DNA from: Trichosporon coremiiforme
Taxonomy: Eukaryota > Basidiomycota > Tremellomycetes > Trichosporonales > Trichosporonaceae
NCBI GenBank assembly: GCA_039545355.1
Contig: BCJJ01000100.1
Span: forward strand, 1-20,904
Direction: 5' to 3'
Length of the DNA stretch: 20,904 nucleotides
In this document: one piece after another, positions 9,706-20,592 of the stretch
Layout of the letters: each line of letters starts with the position of its first letter
Numbering within the stretch: the first letter of the stretch is position 1
Notes under the pieces: generated by a model
Database searches by the model: none
Told to the model about the DNA's origin: nothing
What the model saw: only the letters and a program-made list of their open reading frames with translations
Translations under genes and position numbers: made by a program

Positions 9706-11461
9706 ATGTCACTGCGGGCCGATTCGTAAGTCTAGCACCGCAGCCATCCATACCGCCTGAAATGACAGCTGACAGACGCGCAGCTCCCTCGCCGACGCGC
9801 TGAAGGAGATTCCAAAGCACAGTTTGAGCGGCAACTTGGATCTTCCCAATCCCTTCAAGGGGATTGAGAAGGTCAACCTCTCGGCCGATGAGGTTATCAA
9901 GAAGGCCGAGCAGCTCACCGAGGAGTTGCTTTGTGGATGCTGCTTGCTGTCTGTGCAGCGTGCCAGTCTCTTCCTCACGGAAGAGCCCTTGACGCTGAGC
10001 GATCCCGATGTGCTCCTCCTCGCGCTTTACGTCCACCTCGGTGAGCAGAATGAAATCGCCTTTGCGCCCGCTGACACGCGCAGGGCGTCTGTGGCCCGAC
10101 GCAGGCGACCTCGAGGCCGTACACGTGCGTTTCCGGTCCATAATACAGGCAACGAAATTCCGTGCGCTCCCGTCGGCTACTCAAGAGCAGATGAAGCCTG
10201 ACGAGATGAAACACGGTGGGTGGCCGACTTCTCAGTCAGTGTTACTAACACGCAGACAAGAAGCGCAGCGGACAGGCGGGGAAGCTGAACGACGCGCAGT
10301 GCGCTGCCGTCTGCCAGTCGTTGCAGCGACTGTGCAAGTTGTTTCGGTGGACCCAGCCCCATCTCATAGAGTTCTGCCACGCGACCAAGTCGAAAGTCAA
10401 GTCCAGCGGGTTCAAGTACGCGAAGATCCGCCACTTGACCGGGCGTGCTATATGTAAGTTATCGAGTTACCGCCATGGACTGACTCGCAGCTCTTGCTGT
10501 CAATGCGACGTCGGTACTCGCCGAACCCATCACCACCACAACAACGCACGGAACACGAGCAAAGGGCACGCGATCTGATCGACAAGGTCAAGTCGAACGC
10601 CACTTCCAGAAAACGAGGCTGTGGATCCTGCATGATCGGTTCATCTTCACTGAGGACGCCGACAAAAGTCTTACCGCATCACTCGATCCCAAAGAGGCCT
10701 ATAAGCCGATCATCCGCAAAATCAGAATCAGAAAAAACCCCATCGATAGGGACGTCATGGCTGAGTACGAGCGCATGATGTCAAAAGCTCTCAACGACGT
10801 CAAGCCAAGCTGTCTGACCCTCGCCGACCAGGTAGACCTCCTGAACAGCCAGGACAAGGACCTGAGGAAGAGTCTCGTCGAGGCAATCAGTAAGTCCATG
10901 GGTGCGTCCTCACTGACCTCATCAGAGTACCGCAAAGCCTCCTACGACATTCCCGGGGAGGCTAACGAGATAGTCATCGAGGCTCGTAGGTTGGTCAAGT
11001 TTTGGTCCGACGCCGCCAAGAGCGACAAGAAGTCCCTGACGGAAACATGGACGATTCGGAATGAGATGCGTCTCTACCGCAGCCTGAACCAGCATGGGAT
11101 AGATGACTGGGATGCCGAGACGCGAGACCTCAGTGACTTGGCGCCCGAACTCGCTAAGGACCTTGGCATGTCCACCGACGTCGTCCTCGCCCGTCTTAAG
11201 TCTTACCGCCATCACCTGCCCCTGGCCGCCGCCGTCAATCACGCCCCTGCCTCCGACACAGATTCCGTTCAACCCTCCACTGACAGCGAGGCGGACGCGT
11301 CCAAGGCGTCTGGCGGCGTGGCGTCCGCATCCACCGGCGCACAGTCTGACTCCTCTCGCACGACGACCGACGGCGGTATTGACTCGTGTGACGCGATGTC
11401 CGACGTGGAGGCCATCTACCAGAAATACGAGAAGGAGCTGGACAGTTCGGATGGCGTGTAA
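9706..11461 (+). CDS. M2: intact distant member of Myb-like tail family
   Basis: Six exons, 9706-9725, 9784-10040, 10084-10215, 10256-10453, 10491-10889 and 10926-11461, give 513 residues with every phase consistent. Introns are 58, 43, 40, 37 and 36 nt, with GT-AG ends and CTAAC or CTGAC branch sites. The 36-nt intron is a multiple of three and could be retained. Residues about 84-110 (HLGRLWP, then VRFRSI) match the LWP/VWP block of M1 and M4. A segment near 160-200 (QRLCKLFRW) resembles the GLNLLGR helix region of M4. Residues about 374-430, starting ETWT and ending ARLKSY, look Myb/SANT-like. A Ser/Thr/Asp-rich C-terminus follows. I infer a nuclear DNA-binding protein of unknown role. The family is not recognised. 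Exon 1 is tiny and its ATG is the least certain part. The gene is convergent with the GIY-YIG gene. Confidence 0.72.
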
Positions 11462-12240
11462 GTCGGCCATCATCGGTTGTTCCGGCCCCATCCCCATTAA
11501 CAATGCCTGAAACTTCATCCGACTTGAAGTCCCAACATCACGGTCGATAGATAAGTGATGTGAGAGCACCGATCGTATGTAGTAGTGAAATCAATGTGCC
11601 ATAGCTTTTTCTCTGATGACATTATTTGATAACACATTGTGCGCTTACTCCGCCCACCAACTCTACAGCAGCGTCGCGCAGTTCATTTCAAGCTCGTCGA
11701 CCACCACTGCCCACGATCACAGCCGCCGAAAACAAACTTGCAGCATGGAAAATGGATAGAGATGCTAAATCCAAATCAAACATCTCAGGCACGACACTGC
11801 TGCAAAGCCTCCGATGCTGTGCGAGGTCTAACACCTCCTGCATGATGCATCGAAGTTTGAACCTCGAGCTGTACTCCATGGATGACAGTCCTTACCGCCA
11901 TCTACCGCAACAGCTTCTTACCTGCCTCCCTGCTGGCACCCGGTCATCATCACTGAAAGTGGTCGCCAGAGATCTACCGGTCGACAGGGTGTGCGACGTG
12001 TAGTACTGCAAGGCGGACGATGCACTGCAAGGCGGACGATCGCCTCGCCCTCGGGACCCGTACCAACCGCGACCAATGCAGCATTCCTGACCCCAGTAAT
12101 AATCGTAACCTCACCGCTATATCATATCCCTACTTGAGACTGTTGTGTGCTTTCGCCTGCGGCAGCATGTCCCGCCGTTCGATGCTTCTGTTCGAACAAA
12201 GACCACGCCACGATGCACAGGAAATGGATTGACATGTACA
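11462..12240. other. Convergent intergenic region, no gene seen
   Basis: This lies between the stops of M2 (plus) and the GIY-YIG gene (minus) and should hold both 3' untranslated regions. A 125-codon open stretch on the plus strand (11626-12003) has no recognisable domain, and I do not call it. Confidence 0.5.
12005..12039. repeat. Two-copy direct repeat
   Basis: ACTGCAAGGCGGACGAT occurs at 12005-12021 and again at 12024-12040, separated by two bases. It lies between the convergent M2 and GIY-YIG genes. No function is evident. Confidence 0.7.
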
Positions 12241-13603
12241 CTAACTGCGCACCTTCTTCTTCTTCTTTGGCTTGCCGAGGCCGAAGCGCTCGGCAAAATC
12301 GGCCTTGTCCTGGGTCGTTGGGAGAATCGAATCCCGCTTCTCCTCTGCTACCCTCTTCCGCGAGTAAGGATGCTGTTTGGCCGCGGTCCTTGGCTGGCGC
12401 ATCCTGCCATCCCATACGTCTGCCCCGTCCAGGTTAAGACTGTGCTTCTTCAAGTAGTAGTCTGTGCTCTCCTTCCGAATGTGACCGCTGAGCAGCCGGC
12501 TCAGCGTTGCTGGCGCGACGGAGTAAGCAAATATGTTGCCGAAGAGTGCAATCCACCGTGGATCGGCGTCGGTTGGCAAGGTTCCGCCCTCAGTGATGTG
12601 TGCCTTGACCGCGAGGACAAAGGCTGAAATCTCGTTACCACTGATCTTGCTGTGAACTTTGTAAAAGGAGAAATCCCACAGATTCGAGTTGTGGTTCTGG
12701 GGAGCAGTCGCGCGCGCGCGGGCGTTCACGAAGGCTTCGTACACATGGCGCATTGTAGCTGGTATACGGAGGTCGAGAGGGAGAATAATGATGGGGCGTA
12801 TCGGCTCGCCTGTCCTGGCAGCGGCTTGCTTCGCTGCGGTGAATTTTCTGTTGCCAGTCGTAGGATCCACGTGATCATTGAAGCGGATCTCGAAGACCTG
12901 GGTTTCGCCGATGTACACGCCGTCACGGACCGGAACAGCGTAAAGACCGGCGTCGCCTTCCCGGCCTTCACACTGGGCGGAAACCTCCGCCAGGTGATCA
13001 CAGGTCAACACTGCCCCTACTCCCATACTGCGGTCAGCAAACAGGCAAAGTATTGGTATTCCTTGCATTCCACATGCGCGTCAATGTTGCTGTAGTCACT
13101 CACCCCTCCATGTACTCCGTCAACGGCTCCTGCAGGCCGACAAAGACTGACCACGCCAGAAGCAGATAGGGCTGCCCGGCGGAAAGGCTGGTATCGAGCA
13201 GCATATCTTGAGCTCGCTCCGGTCCGTGCGCCGTGAGCCTGCCTGTCTCTTCGCTCTGCTTCCAGTTCGCGTTGGCTGTCAAGTCGAAGACTTGGTTCAG
13301 ACTGTTCGCAGCCGCCGGGAATAATGCCAGACCACGGGCGCGGAGATCTATGCATTGGTTAGTAAGCAATTCCCGAATGTGCTGCCTACCCTGGGACAAT
13401 TTCTCGTACTCGGCGTCTATCCACGCCTTGATGTACTGCTCATCATGAACCGGCGAGGCAAGGGCTAAGGCGTTGGAGGAAGAAGTGGAAGGCGTGGACT
13501 GGCCAGACTGAGCCGAGTCCTCAGGTAGGGCGGCTGGGGGACACGAAGCATTGACCGAGGGCGAGGGTGAAGTCGGGCATGCCGCAGACGCAGAAGGACC
13601 CAT
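12241..13603 (-). CDS. Nuclear GIY-YIG endonuclease-like protein
   Basis: Exons 13603-13390, 13347-13104 and 13027-12241 give 414 residues. The introns are 42 nt (CTAAC branch; a multiple of three, so it could be retained) and 76 nt. The first 48 residues are rich in Ser, Pro and Ala. Residues 178-270 fit the GIY-YIG nuclease fold: GLY at 180-182, VYIGET at 190-195, Arg201 and His205 in EIRFNDH, Glu250 in VYEAF as candidate metal ligand, and Asn266 or Asn268. All core positions of the family are therefore present and an active Mg-dependent nuclease is plausible. Residues about 285-350 form an unrecognised domain. The C-terminus is basic and carries KPKKKKKV (405-412), a classical SV40-type nuclear localisation signal. 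No reverse transcriptase lies nearby. The role is unknown; DNA repair, a selfish element or domestication are all possible. Confidence 0.74.
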
Positions 13604-14748
13604 GGCTGCCCAAAAGATGAGGCTTCAGGTGAGGAAGGTAAGATGACGTCGGGGAAGCTGGACGACTTGTCTTTCACGGCGCAAATAGGTTTCAAGAGAC
13701 GTCCGGAAGGACTTGGGAGATGGGCGAAGGAGCGTGGATGAGAAGATGGTCAGTGTACTGTCTGTCGTTGACGATGTGCATGCACATATGCACAACAGTT
13801 AGTCCGGTACAGTCAGCTGAGGAACGTTGAGAGCACGCTATCATCCGCGGCCAGCGGCTCCTCGTTGACCCCACACTAGGCGGGCCCAGACCCAATACAC
13901 CCTGCTGTACACACTCCAGTCAGCTACAGTCGATCATCACCCCAGGCCACCATCTGTGAAGCAACGCTGTTCGGGCACTGCAAATGCCGGATGAATGAGG
14001 CGGCCTCTGTGTCTTATTCAAATGCCGCTCTGGCCCTCTGCAGTTATGCATGAGGTGTTGGTGGACTTTAGCATGGACAGCAGGCAGTCGAGTTTCATCG
14101 ACCTCGAGCCACGCCCTCCTACGGTGGCAAACCCTGATCGAGTCTAGCTCGGCGGGGTGTTGTACGTCCCGTTATGTTGACAGCTGTGATGCGCCGTGCG
14201 GACTGCACACCTCAGACCGCATGCACCGCAGACCGGCCGCCTAGTGCTTCGGTACGCGTCGCACTGACCTCTTGAAGCCGAGACATAAATTCATGAGAGG
14301 CATGATGTGATGAATGGGAGAAGTTTGGCACGCGTCAGGGGCCTTTCGCTACGGCACACGCCGTCACACCCCAGGCGGGCGGCCTGTGGTTCCGACCGAT
14401 AACGAGCCAGAGCCTCCGAGTAGCCAGTCTACGGACGTAGTCCGCGCCGCGCGCCGCTAGGGGCTACGCGCACGATCCCGGCAGCGCGGTCGAGCCGCGG
14501 CACGGGGTAGTGAGTCATCCGATCGGGGTCCATGCGTTCCATCCAGGTGCCCCCCTCTCAGCGCCCGGGGTCACTGGGCGTATTCCCCACCCAGTATGGA
14601 GTTCATTTACACCTCTAATGTTCGCCTTCTCCCACTCTACCACTCCACCACCAGTACACGACGAGCCGCCTCACAGTCCTTCCAAACACTCATATCTTTT
14701 CTTCGCCACCCTCCCTTTTACCTCGTCACGCTATCGCTGTTGATCGAC
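13604..14748. other. Divergent intergenic region between GIY-YIG gene and M3
   Basis: This is the shared 5' region of a minus-strand and a plus-strand gene. No gene was recognised. The last 150 bases before M3 are pyrimidine-rich, as expected of a fungal promoter and 5' leader. Confidence 0.5.
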
Positions 14749-16550
14749 ATGGCGAAAATCGTTAGCCGCAAGGGGAACAGGAAAGTCCTTATGTGAGTAC
14801 CGGGATCGATCGTTGAACCTAGTCCTACATCTCTCTACACGCCGACAGTTTGAGAGTGCCCAAAAAACCCTGAAAGTTCAGCGCTGACGAGCAGGTCCTT
14901 CAATAGGGGGGAAAGATTCATGCGGTAACGCATCGCGCGCAAGAAGGCTCCTGGGGCTGTCTGATCCCCCTTTGGGGGTCCAGGAAGGACACCCCGGCAT
15001 ACACGCAGGCGGCCGCAGGCGGCGTCAAGGACCCCCACGGAGAAGCTCCGTCTCCTGGAGTGGCACATCGCGCGAATCTTCAACCCGAGCAGACTTCCGG
15101 ACGAGAGGATCAGGTGAGCCTCCCATCGGACTAGCAGCCCTCGCTCACCGCAGCATCTTCCCGCTTCAGCACGCAAACACCAACAACTTGGACGGCGCGC
15201 GGTACTTGCTTTGGTGTCGTGTGTCCTGCCTGTGGCCCGAACTACGCACACTTCGCTCGGTTCGAAGCGCTGCCTTCAACTTGCTCTCGATGTCGTCGCG
15301 ATTCAAGCGTCTACCCAACCACGCCGGCCGGATTGGCAACGAAGAGGGTATCGGTGAGCTGACGGTGGCGGGAACCTCTAACGTCAAAGACCGTAGACGA
15401 CGGAGGGGGGGGGGGGGGNGGCTNTCTCCACGGTCTACTCTTCGGACGACGAGAAGCGCATTGGCCAGAGCCTCAACCGAAGTATGAATGTCTTGGGAAG
15501 GTCCACCGAATGGCTGCGCGGGCTGTCTAGACGCAAGACGTTCCGTGATGGGGCCAAGAAGGATTTCCGACACGCCGACGAGCTGGAGTACATGGGATTG
15601 ATGAGCCTCCTCTCCTCCTACGACTACTCGGTCCTCAAAGAGATCGCCAGCCCACGTCCGGAGGATCCACGGAATTTTGACTATCCTCGTCGAACCCACT
15701 CTCGGCACCGCATCGCCCACTTTGAGTAGACGAGGAAGCTTTTACACCGTTTCAACAGTGCTCGACAAGGTTTGGGATGGCTCACTAATTCTCGTAGAGA
15801 ACGATCAGCCCGTGTAGTGTACGGCAAGGATCAACCGCACCAGCAGGTTGGATCTTTCTACTCACGTCGGACGTGGGACGGTGTTGGATTGGATAGGTCA
15901 TGTGAGCTGCAAGGTGAGTCATGGCGTGAGCACACTGCCGTTCAATAGTGATTGAGCTTCTCCCTCGTCGAGGTGGTCAAAGTGCTAAACGTACCAGATA
16001 CTTTCCGAGGTCGACGTCCAGGACATTGCGCTCAGCCATCAGATCGCTATCATTCTTGGAGAAGGGGCCTACTCGCGCCATGCGTCAAGGGTGAAGGACC
16101 AGATCGTAGCGTTTGCGGCGGCCAATGGATACCTTCTCAGCCTGTCGAACGCAGCACGCAAAACACAAGCGTTGTGTCAAATGCTTCGTGTGATGGCAGC
16201 CCGCGCTGAGGTTCAGACAGGCTACTTCTGGACCGTGCAGGAGGACCGCGCCATTGCCACGTACCTCATGGAACACGAGGGCTCACCCGTCGACTTGCGG
16301 GAGCTGCAGCTGCTCGTACCAACAAGTACACCGGCGGCGATCGCTCATCGGATGAAGGACTCGCACAACGCTGGAATCATCAACATCTTCCAAGAGCTGC
16401 TTGATGAGCCGCTGCCAGTTCGATGACCAGGAAGACGACGACTCAGAGTGGGAGGAGGATGATGATGAAAAAGAAGTGATGCAGACGCGGTTCAGGAAGA
16501 AGAGGAGGACGAAGTTCGAGACGACGAGGAGCGAGAGGAATAAGCCCTAG
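14749..16550 (+). pseudogene. M3: pseudogene, close paralogue of M4
   Basis: This is collinear with M4, with the same intron positions and partly identical exon lengths: exon 1 14749-14792 (44 nt in both), exon 2 14895-15113, exon 3 15154-15353 (200 nt in both), then 15390 to about 15721, 15758-15913 and 15998 onward. It starts MAKIVSRKGNRKVL. Conserved blocks are EWHIARIF, TNNLDG, LGRS, PRRTHSRHR, VWDGSL and the Myb-like YFWTVQED region. Disruptions: TAA at 14926, TGA at 14962, a frame break in the G-run with ambiguous bases (15403-15424, possibly an assembly fault), a lost splice donor (TT instead of GT at 15722-15723), a TAG at 15815-15817 where M4 has Trp, and a frameshift near 16420 before the acidic tail, which reads to a TAG at 16548. 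The number of independent lesions makes an intact protein very unlikely. Confidence 0.82.
15403..15424. other. Homopolymer with ambiguous bases
   Basis: A run of about 14 G is broken by an N at 15419, with another N at 15424. The reading frame of M3 changes across it. The true length of the run is uncertain, so this particular frameshift may be a sequencing or assembly artefact. Confidence 0.85.
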
Positions 16551-18019
16551 AAGTAGCAAATACTGTTCTACTGTAGTCCTGTACAGTATATGAACCGCTG
16601 CGTGACACGCAACGACGGTGATGCTTCGCTCATGTGATCCAACTGGGGCCACGGGCAGGCCGAGAACTGTGTCGCACCCGATTCCTAGTCGCACCCGATT
16701 CCTAGTCGCACCCGATTCCTAGGGTCGTGTATTACCACGGAGTTGCACTCTTCCCCTTATCGCATGGCTAGTTCTTGCACCCCAGACGCATCATCATCGT
16801 TCAGTGCATCTAGGAACAACCAACGGAGACATCGAGACTCAGATTCAAGTCCCTGTGAGATGAAGCTACTGTACCCGCTATCAATGTTGATGCACGCCGC
16901 CAGTTTTCCGCGTAATCCTCCTCTTTCCTTTCGTTCTTCTCGCGGCTCTTCTCGTGCAGCCTACCCTACACAACCGCGCAAGGTGGACAGTGCATTGCAT
17001 GGAGCTGGCGTTACCAATGAGCGAGATGCACCCATATCGCTGCTGTCCTATGCATGGTGCTTGATGCATGGCTGACGTGAACACGTTGTCTTGTTCGTTC
17101 AGATAAAGTTCAGTGAAGCATTGCGCGCCTGTGCGGAACCAACCTGGCCGTGGTTGGACCGCGGTTGGAATCTGGAGCCGGAGCATCGCCGAGGGACAGG
17201 GGGAGCATTCGTTGTTTGGCCGACGCCGCGAAGTGCCGACGTCCTGCGAGGCGGCCGGCTGGCACGTGTCCCAATCCGAGCCAGCCCTCCGGTGTTCAGG
17301 GAGGCTTGGATCCGTAGTGAGCCGCGAAACGGCCGAGACCGGCGCCGTGAACCTGCAGAAACAACCCCTGTGCGGCTTGGCGCCGGTTGTTCCCGGTCTA
17401 CGGGCGCGTGATAAGATTGCAAGTGTCTGCCGCCAAAGATCTGGTGGGGCCCCATGCTAATCCTATCTCGTTAAGTGTCCCACTGGCCAGGCCCATCCCC
17501 AGTTCCCCTACCCTCAATGATGTGTGCAATGCCATGCACCAACAGCTCCCTAAGACCAGCTACCCACCGCTGTCAGAGAAGTAATATGGGCAGGCTAAAA
17601 ACGAGGAGGCGCAGTACGGTGAGTTTATCAGCGCAACCAGCCGGGGACAGCTTGGGCATTATACCGTAGACTCCATCAGGATTACCACAGTAGTGTGGCG
17701 TAGCTCGAGGTCGATCATACCCAACGGTCTGCAGTCCGTCCTAGAGTCTTAAGAAAAACACATGCATCCTGCATCTGCAATGCCAGAGCAGTGTTGCTTC
17801 AAATATGGTGCTTGGGTGATCATTGACTCCAGCCGACTTAGGAATGAATGGTCATAGGTGATCTCGGTTAAGGTATCATGGTTGCGTTCTGGTTCTGCAT
17901 ACGCTACAATGTTCAATGTACATTTATGGTCTCAATTGCGTTACGGCGACTGAATCAACGGCGCCCGCTTGCATGTGCACCAATGTCGGGCATGGGTCTG
18001 CAATTCCTTCAGTCTCAGC
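16551..18019. other. Spacer between convergent M3 and M4
   Basis: The 1.47 kb between the 3' ends of the two paralogues has no supported gene. Overlapping Arg-rich open stretches on both strands near 17090-17460 look like chance frames. The one clear structure is the 17-bp tandem repeat at 16671-16721. Confidence 0.5.
16671..16721. repeat. Three perfect 17-bp tandem copies
   Basis: GTCGCACCCGATTCCTA is repeated three times without mismatch at 16671-16687, 16688-16704 and 16705-16721. It lies downstream of pseudogene M3. It is a minisatellite whose copy number probably varies between strains; no function is evident. Confidence 0.92.
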
Positions 18020-19815
18020 TTACTCTTCCTCGTCGTCGTCTTCCACGTCCTCTTCCTGCCAGTCAAAGTCTACTCCGTCATCCTCGTCCTCCTCGGGAGC
18101 AGGCTCATTCAGGATTGTTTCGATGAGATTGATGATTCCCGAGTTGTTCTTGTCCTTGAGGCGGTTTGAGATAGCGGCCGGCGTGCGAGTGGGCACGAGT
18201 TTGTTTAGTTCTGAAATGTCGACGGGCTGACCCTCGTTCTGGACAAGGTAGTCGGCGACCTTGCGCTCTTCCTCGACAGTCCAGAAAAATCCGCTCCTGG
18301 CCTGCGTCCGAGCCTCAATCGTCCTTAGCATGAGACACAGAGCTTGGCACTTTCGGACGGCGCTGTGTCGGCTGAGGAGGTAGCCCTCTGAAGAAGCTAC
18401 TGCGACGAGCTCGTCCTTGATGCGCGAGACTCGGCGGTGATCGGCACCCTCAAAGAGCACCACTCCAGTCTGCTCCCTCAGCCCAATCTCCTCCAGGTCG
18501 CTTTCCTTCAGAATCTTGTATCATCAGCACCCTGCTCACTCCGAGAAAAGCCGACGTGCCCGCAGCTGAACGTTCAACCGCTACAGTCATGACTCACTTT
18601 ACTGCTCACTTGGCTCACCCAACCAAGAACAGTGCGGCGGCCGTCGTTGGTCGACAGGCTGAGACTCGTGTTGGTCCTGCTCGTACTCGACGTGCACCAC
18701 ACCGGCGACCCATCCTCGACCAGCATGAGACTGCCGTCCCAAATTTTGGCGAGCACTCCTGGTGTCAGTACCGCCTTATATCCTTTGTCCACTTACGGTG
18801 CTGCATGCGGTGGCGGGAGTGCGTTCGGCGAGGCCAGTCGTGAACAGTCGGCGCGCCAGCACGGGGGACAGACTTCTCACGGATGACTGAGTAGTCGTAG
18901 GAAACGAGCAGCGTCGTAAAGCCGAGAAACTCCAGCTCGTCCTGAAGCTTGTAGCACTTCTTAGAGCCCTCGCGGAAAGTTTTCTGACGTGCCAGGTCCC
19001 GCAGCCACTGGGCTGACCGACCAAGGAGGTTCAGTCCCCTGCGTATGCACTCTCCGATACGAATCTCGTTTCCGGCGGTATAATTCATCGAGATAGTGTC
19101 ACCTCGACGTCGATCTGTTGAGTTAGGTGTATAAGCCATGGTTTGCTCACCAATGTTGGCCTCCTTCGTGACAATGCTCGCGTGATCGGGGTGGGGCTTG
19201 AACCTGAGTGAGGTCGCGAGAAGATCGAAAGCAGCGGTTCGCACCGCTACGAGTGTCCGCAGTTGCGGCCAGACGGAGGAAACCCTCGTCCAGAGCAGGA
19301 ATTGAACGCCGTCGAGGTTGTTGGTGTACTGGTGCTCATAGAGAAAAACACTGCCGTCAGTGGCGAGCTGCAGGTCTAAAGGAGGGCCCACCTGATGCGA
19401 GTGTCGGGCAACCTTGCTGGACTAAAGATGCGAGCGATGTGCCACTCCACGCGTCTCAGTTTTTCAGCTTCGCTTCTGGTTATCGCTTCAGCGTAGGCCG
19501 GGGTCGACTTGCGCATTCCCCAGTGGGGGTTTATGCATGCGCTGGGATTCCGCACCAAGCGTTGGTTGCCTTTCGTTCGCCCATTTTTCGCTTTCCTGCG
19601 GGAGACGCGTTCGCGCATGATGCGCCTGGCCCTGTTGAAGCTCCTGACCGTCAGCGAACTCACTCTCAGCCGGAACTATAGCACAGGTAGAGCCGCCGCG
19701 ACCGTAAACGAGGCATTAGGAGGCAGCTAGAAGCACTGCAATAGTAGCTGCAGGTACGTCGTGGTACTTACAGGAGTACCTTGCGGTCGCCTTTCCTGCT
19801 CGTCACCTTGACCAT
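18020..19815 (-). CDS. M4: intact member of Myb-like tail family
   Basis: Exons 19815-19772, 19643-19392, 19350-19151, 19114-18797, 18758-18598 and 18514-18020 give 489 residues with all phases consistent. Introns are 128, 41, 36, 38 and 83 nt. Residues 1-50 are strongly basic (SRKGDRK, SRRKAK). The middle carries LDG at 111-113, VWP at 125-127 and a long helix-rich section with GLNLLGR and SYDYSV. Residues about 400-450, beginning GFFWTVEEE and ending SNRLKD, resemble a Myb/SANT helix-turn-helix. Residues 466-489 are almost wholly Asp and Glu. I infer a nuclear DNA- or chromatin-binding protein; family and role are not recognised. The splices are supported by the collinear paralogue M3. The exon 2 acceptor could lie 21 nt upstream (19664), and the 36-nt intron, a multiple of three, could be retained. 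ATG context is ACC-ATGG. Confidence 0.78.
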
Positions 19816-20521
19816 GGTTTTGTCCGGTTGCCAGTGGGTGTGACGAACGTGAAGAGGCTGTTGCTGGGGGGAGGCACAACCTCGAGTGTGAATCTTGGGG
19901 ACCAGAGTCGCGTCGCACAGAGGTGGAATGGATGCCTGTGAAGTGATGAATGAGTATGTGATGGTCCGGGTCATCGCGAACGGAACGGGGGAAGGAGCGG
20001 CGGGTCGCGCTCTGCCCCCGATGCCGATGCCATGCTTTGCTTCCGTGGAGGCGCAGCCTGCGCTGCGGATCAAGGACTCGAGAGTTCTGGGTCAAGGAGG
20101 CAAGAACCCACCAGTAGAGCGCCCGACGCCCGCCGCCCAGTGGCCAGGGCGGGGGCGCGTGGTCTGACCAGCCAACCCATTGCGGCCGCGGCGCGGGCGC
20201 CTTGCCTGACGTCTGCGACACCCCTGACACACTCGCAAACGCAACAGACCGCACACTTCCTCGCAGGCGAGCATCGCGCTTCTATGGTGTCTGTGTCTGT
20301 GTGTGTGCCAAATGCCAAAAGGGTTGCCTCACAAGCACTGCATGATGAGCAGTGCCTCATGCTTCGCAGCTTACGTGTCGGAAGTTTCGCCCCTGCCTGT
20401 CTGCGATCGACCACCCGTCGCTGTGTGCAGGTGTTAGCGCGCGACTGATTTCTCTCGGTTGACTGGATTTCAGCCTAGCTGCATCATTGCTGAGGCCTGT
20501 GCCTGAAACTCTGCATCGTGT

Positions 20522-20592
<71 letters not shown>

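Noticed and set aside
11626..12003. 125-codon plus-strand open frame between M2 and the nuclease gene
   Set aside because: No motif, poor start context and a position expected to be 3' untranslated sequence.
12241..13603. Penelope-like retroelement
   Set aside because: These elements carry a GIY-YIG domain beside a reverse transcriptase. No reverse transcriptase motifs or terminal repeats are visible around the gene.
16671..16721. CRISPR-like array
   Set aside because: The copies are directly adjacent without spacers and the setting is eukaryotic, so this is a minisatellite.
17091..17460. Overlapping 106-118 codon open frames on both strands
   Set aside because: Mutually overlapping Arg-rich frames with no recognisable motif, so probably chance.
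14749..19815. Inverted M3/M4 pair as terminal repeats of a transposon
   Set aside because: The similarity is that of diverged, spliced protein genes with conserved exon layout. I see no short terminal repeats, target-site duplication or transposase catalytic motif.
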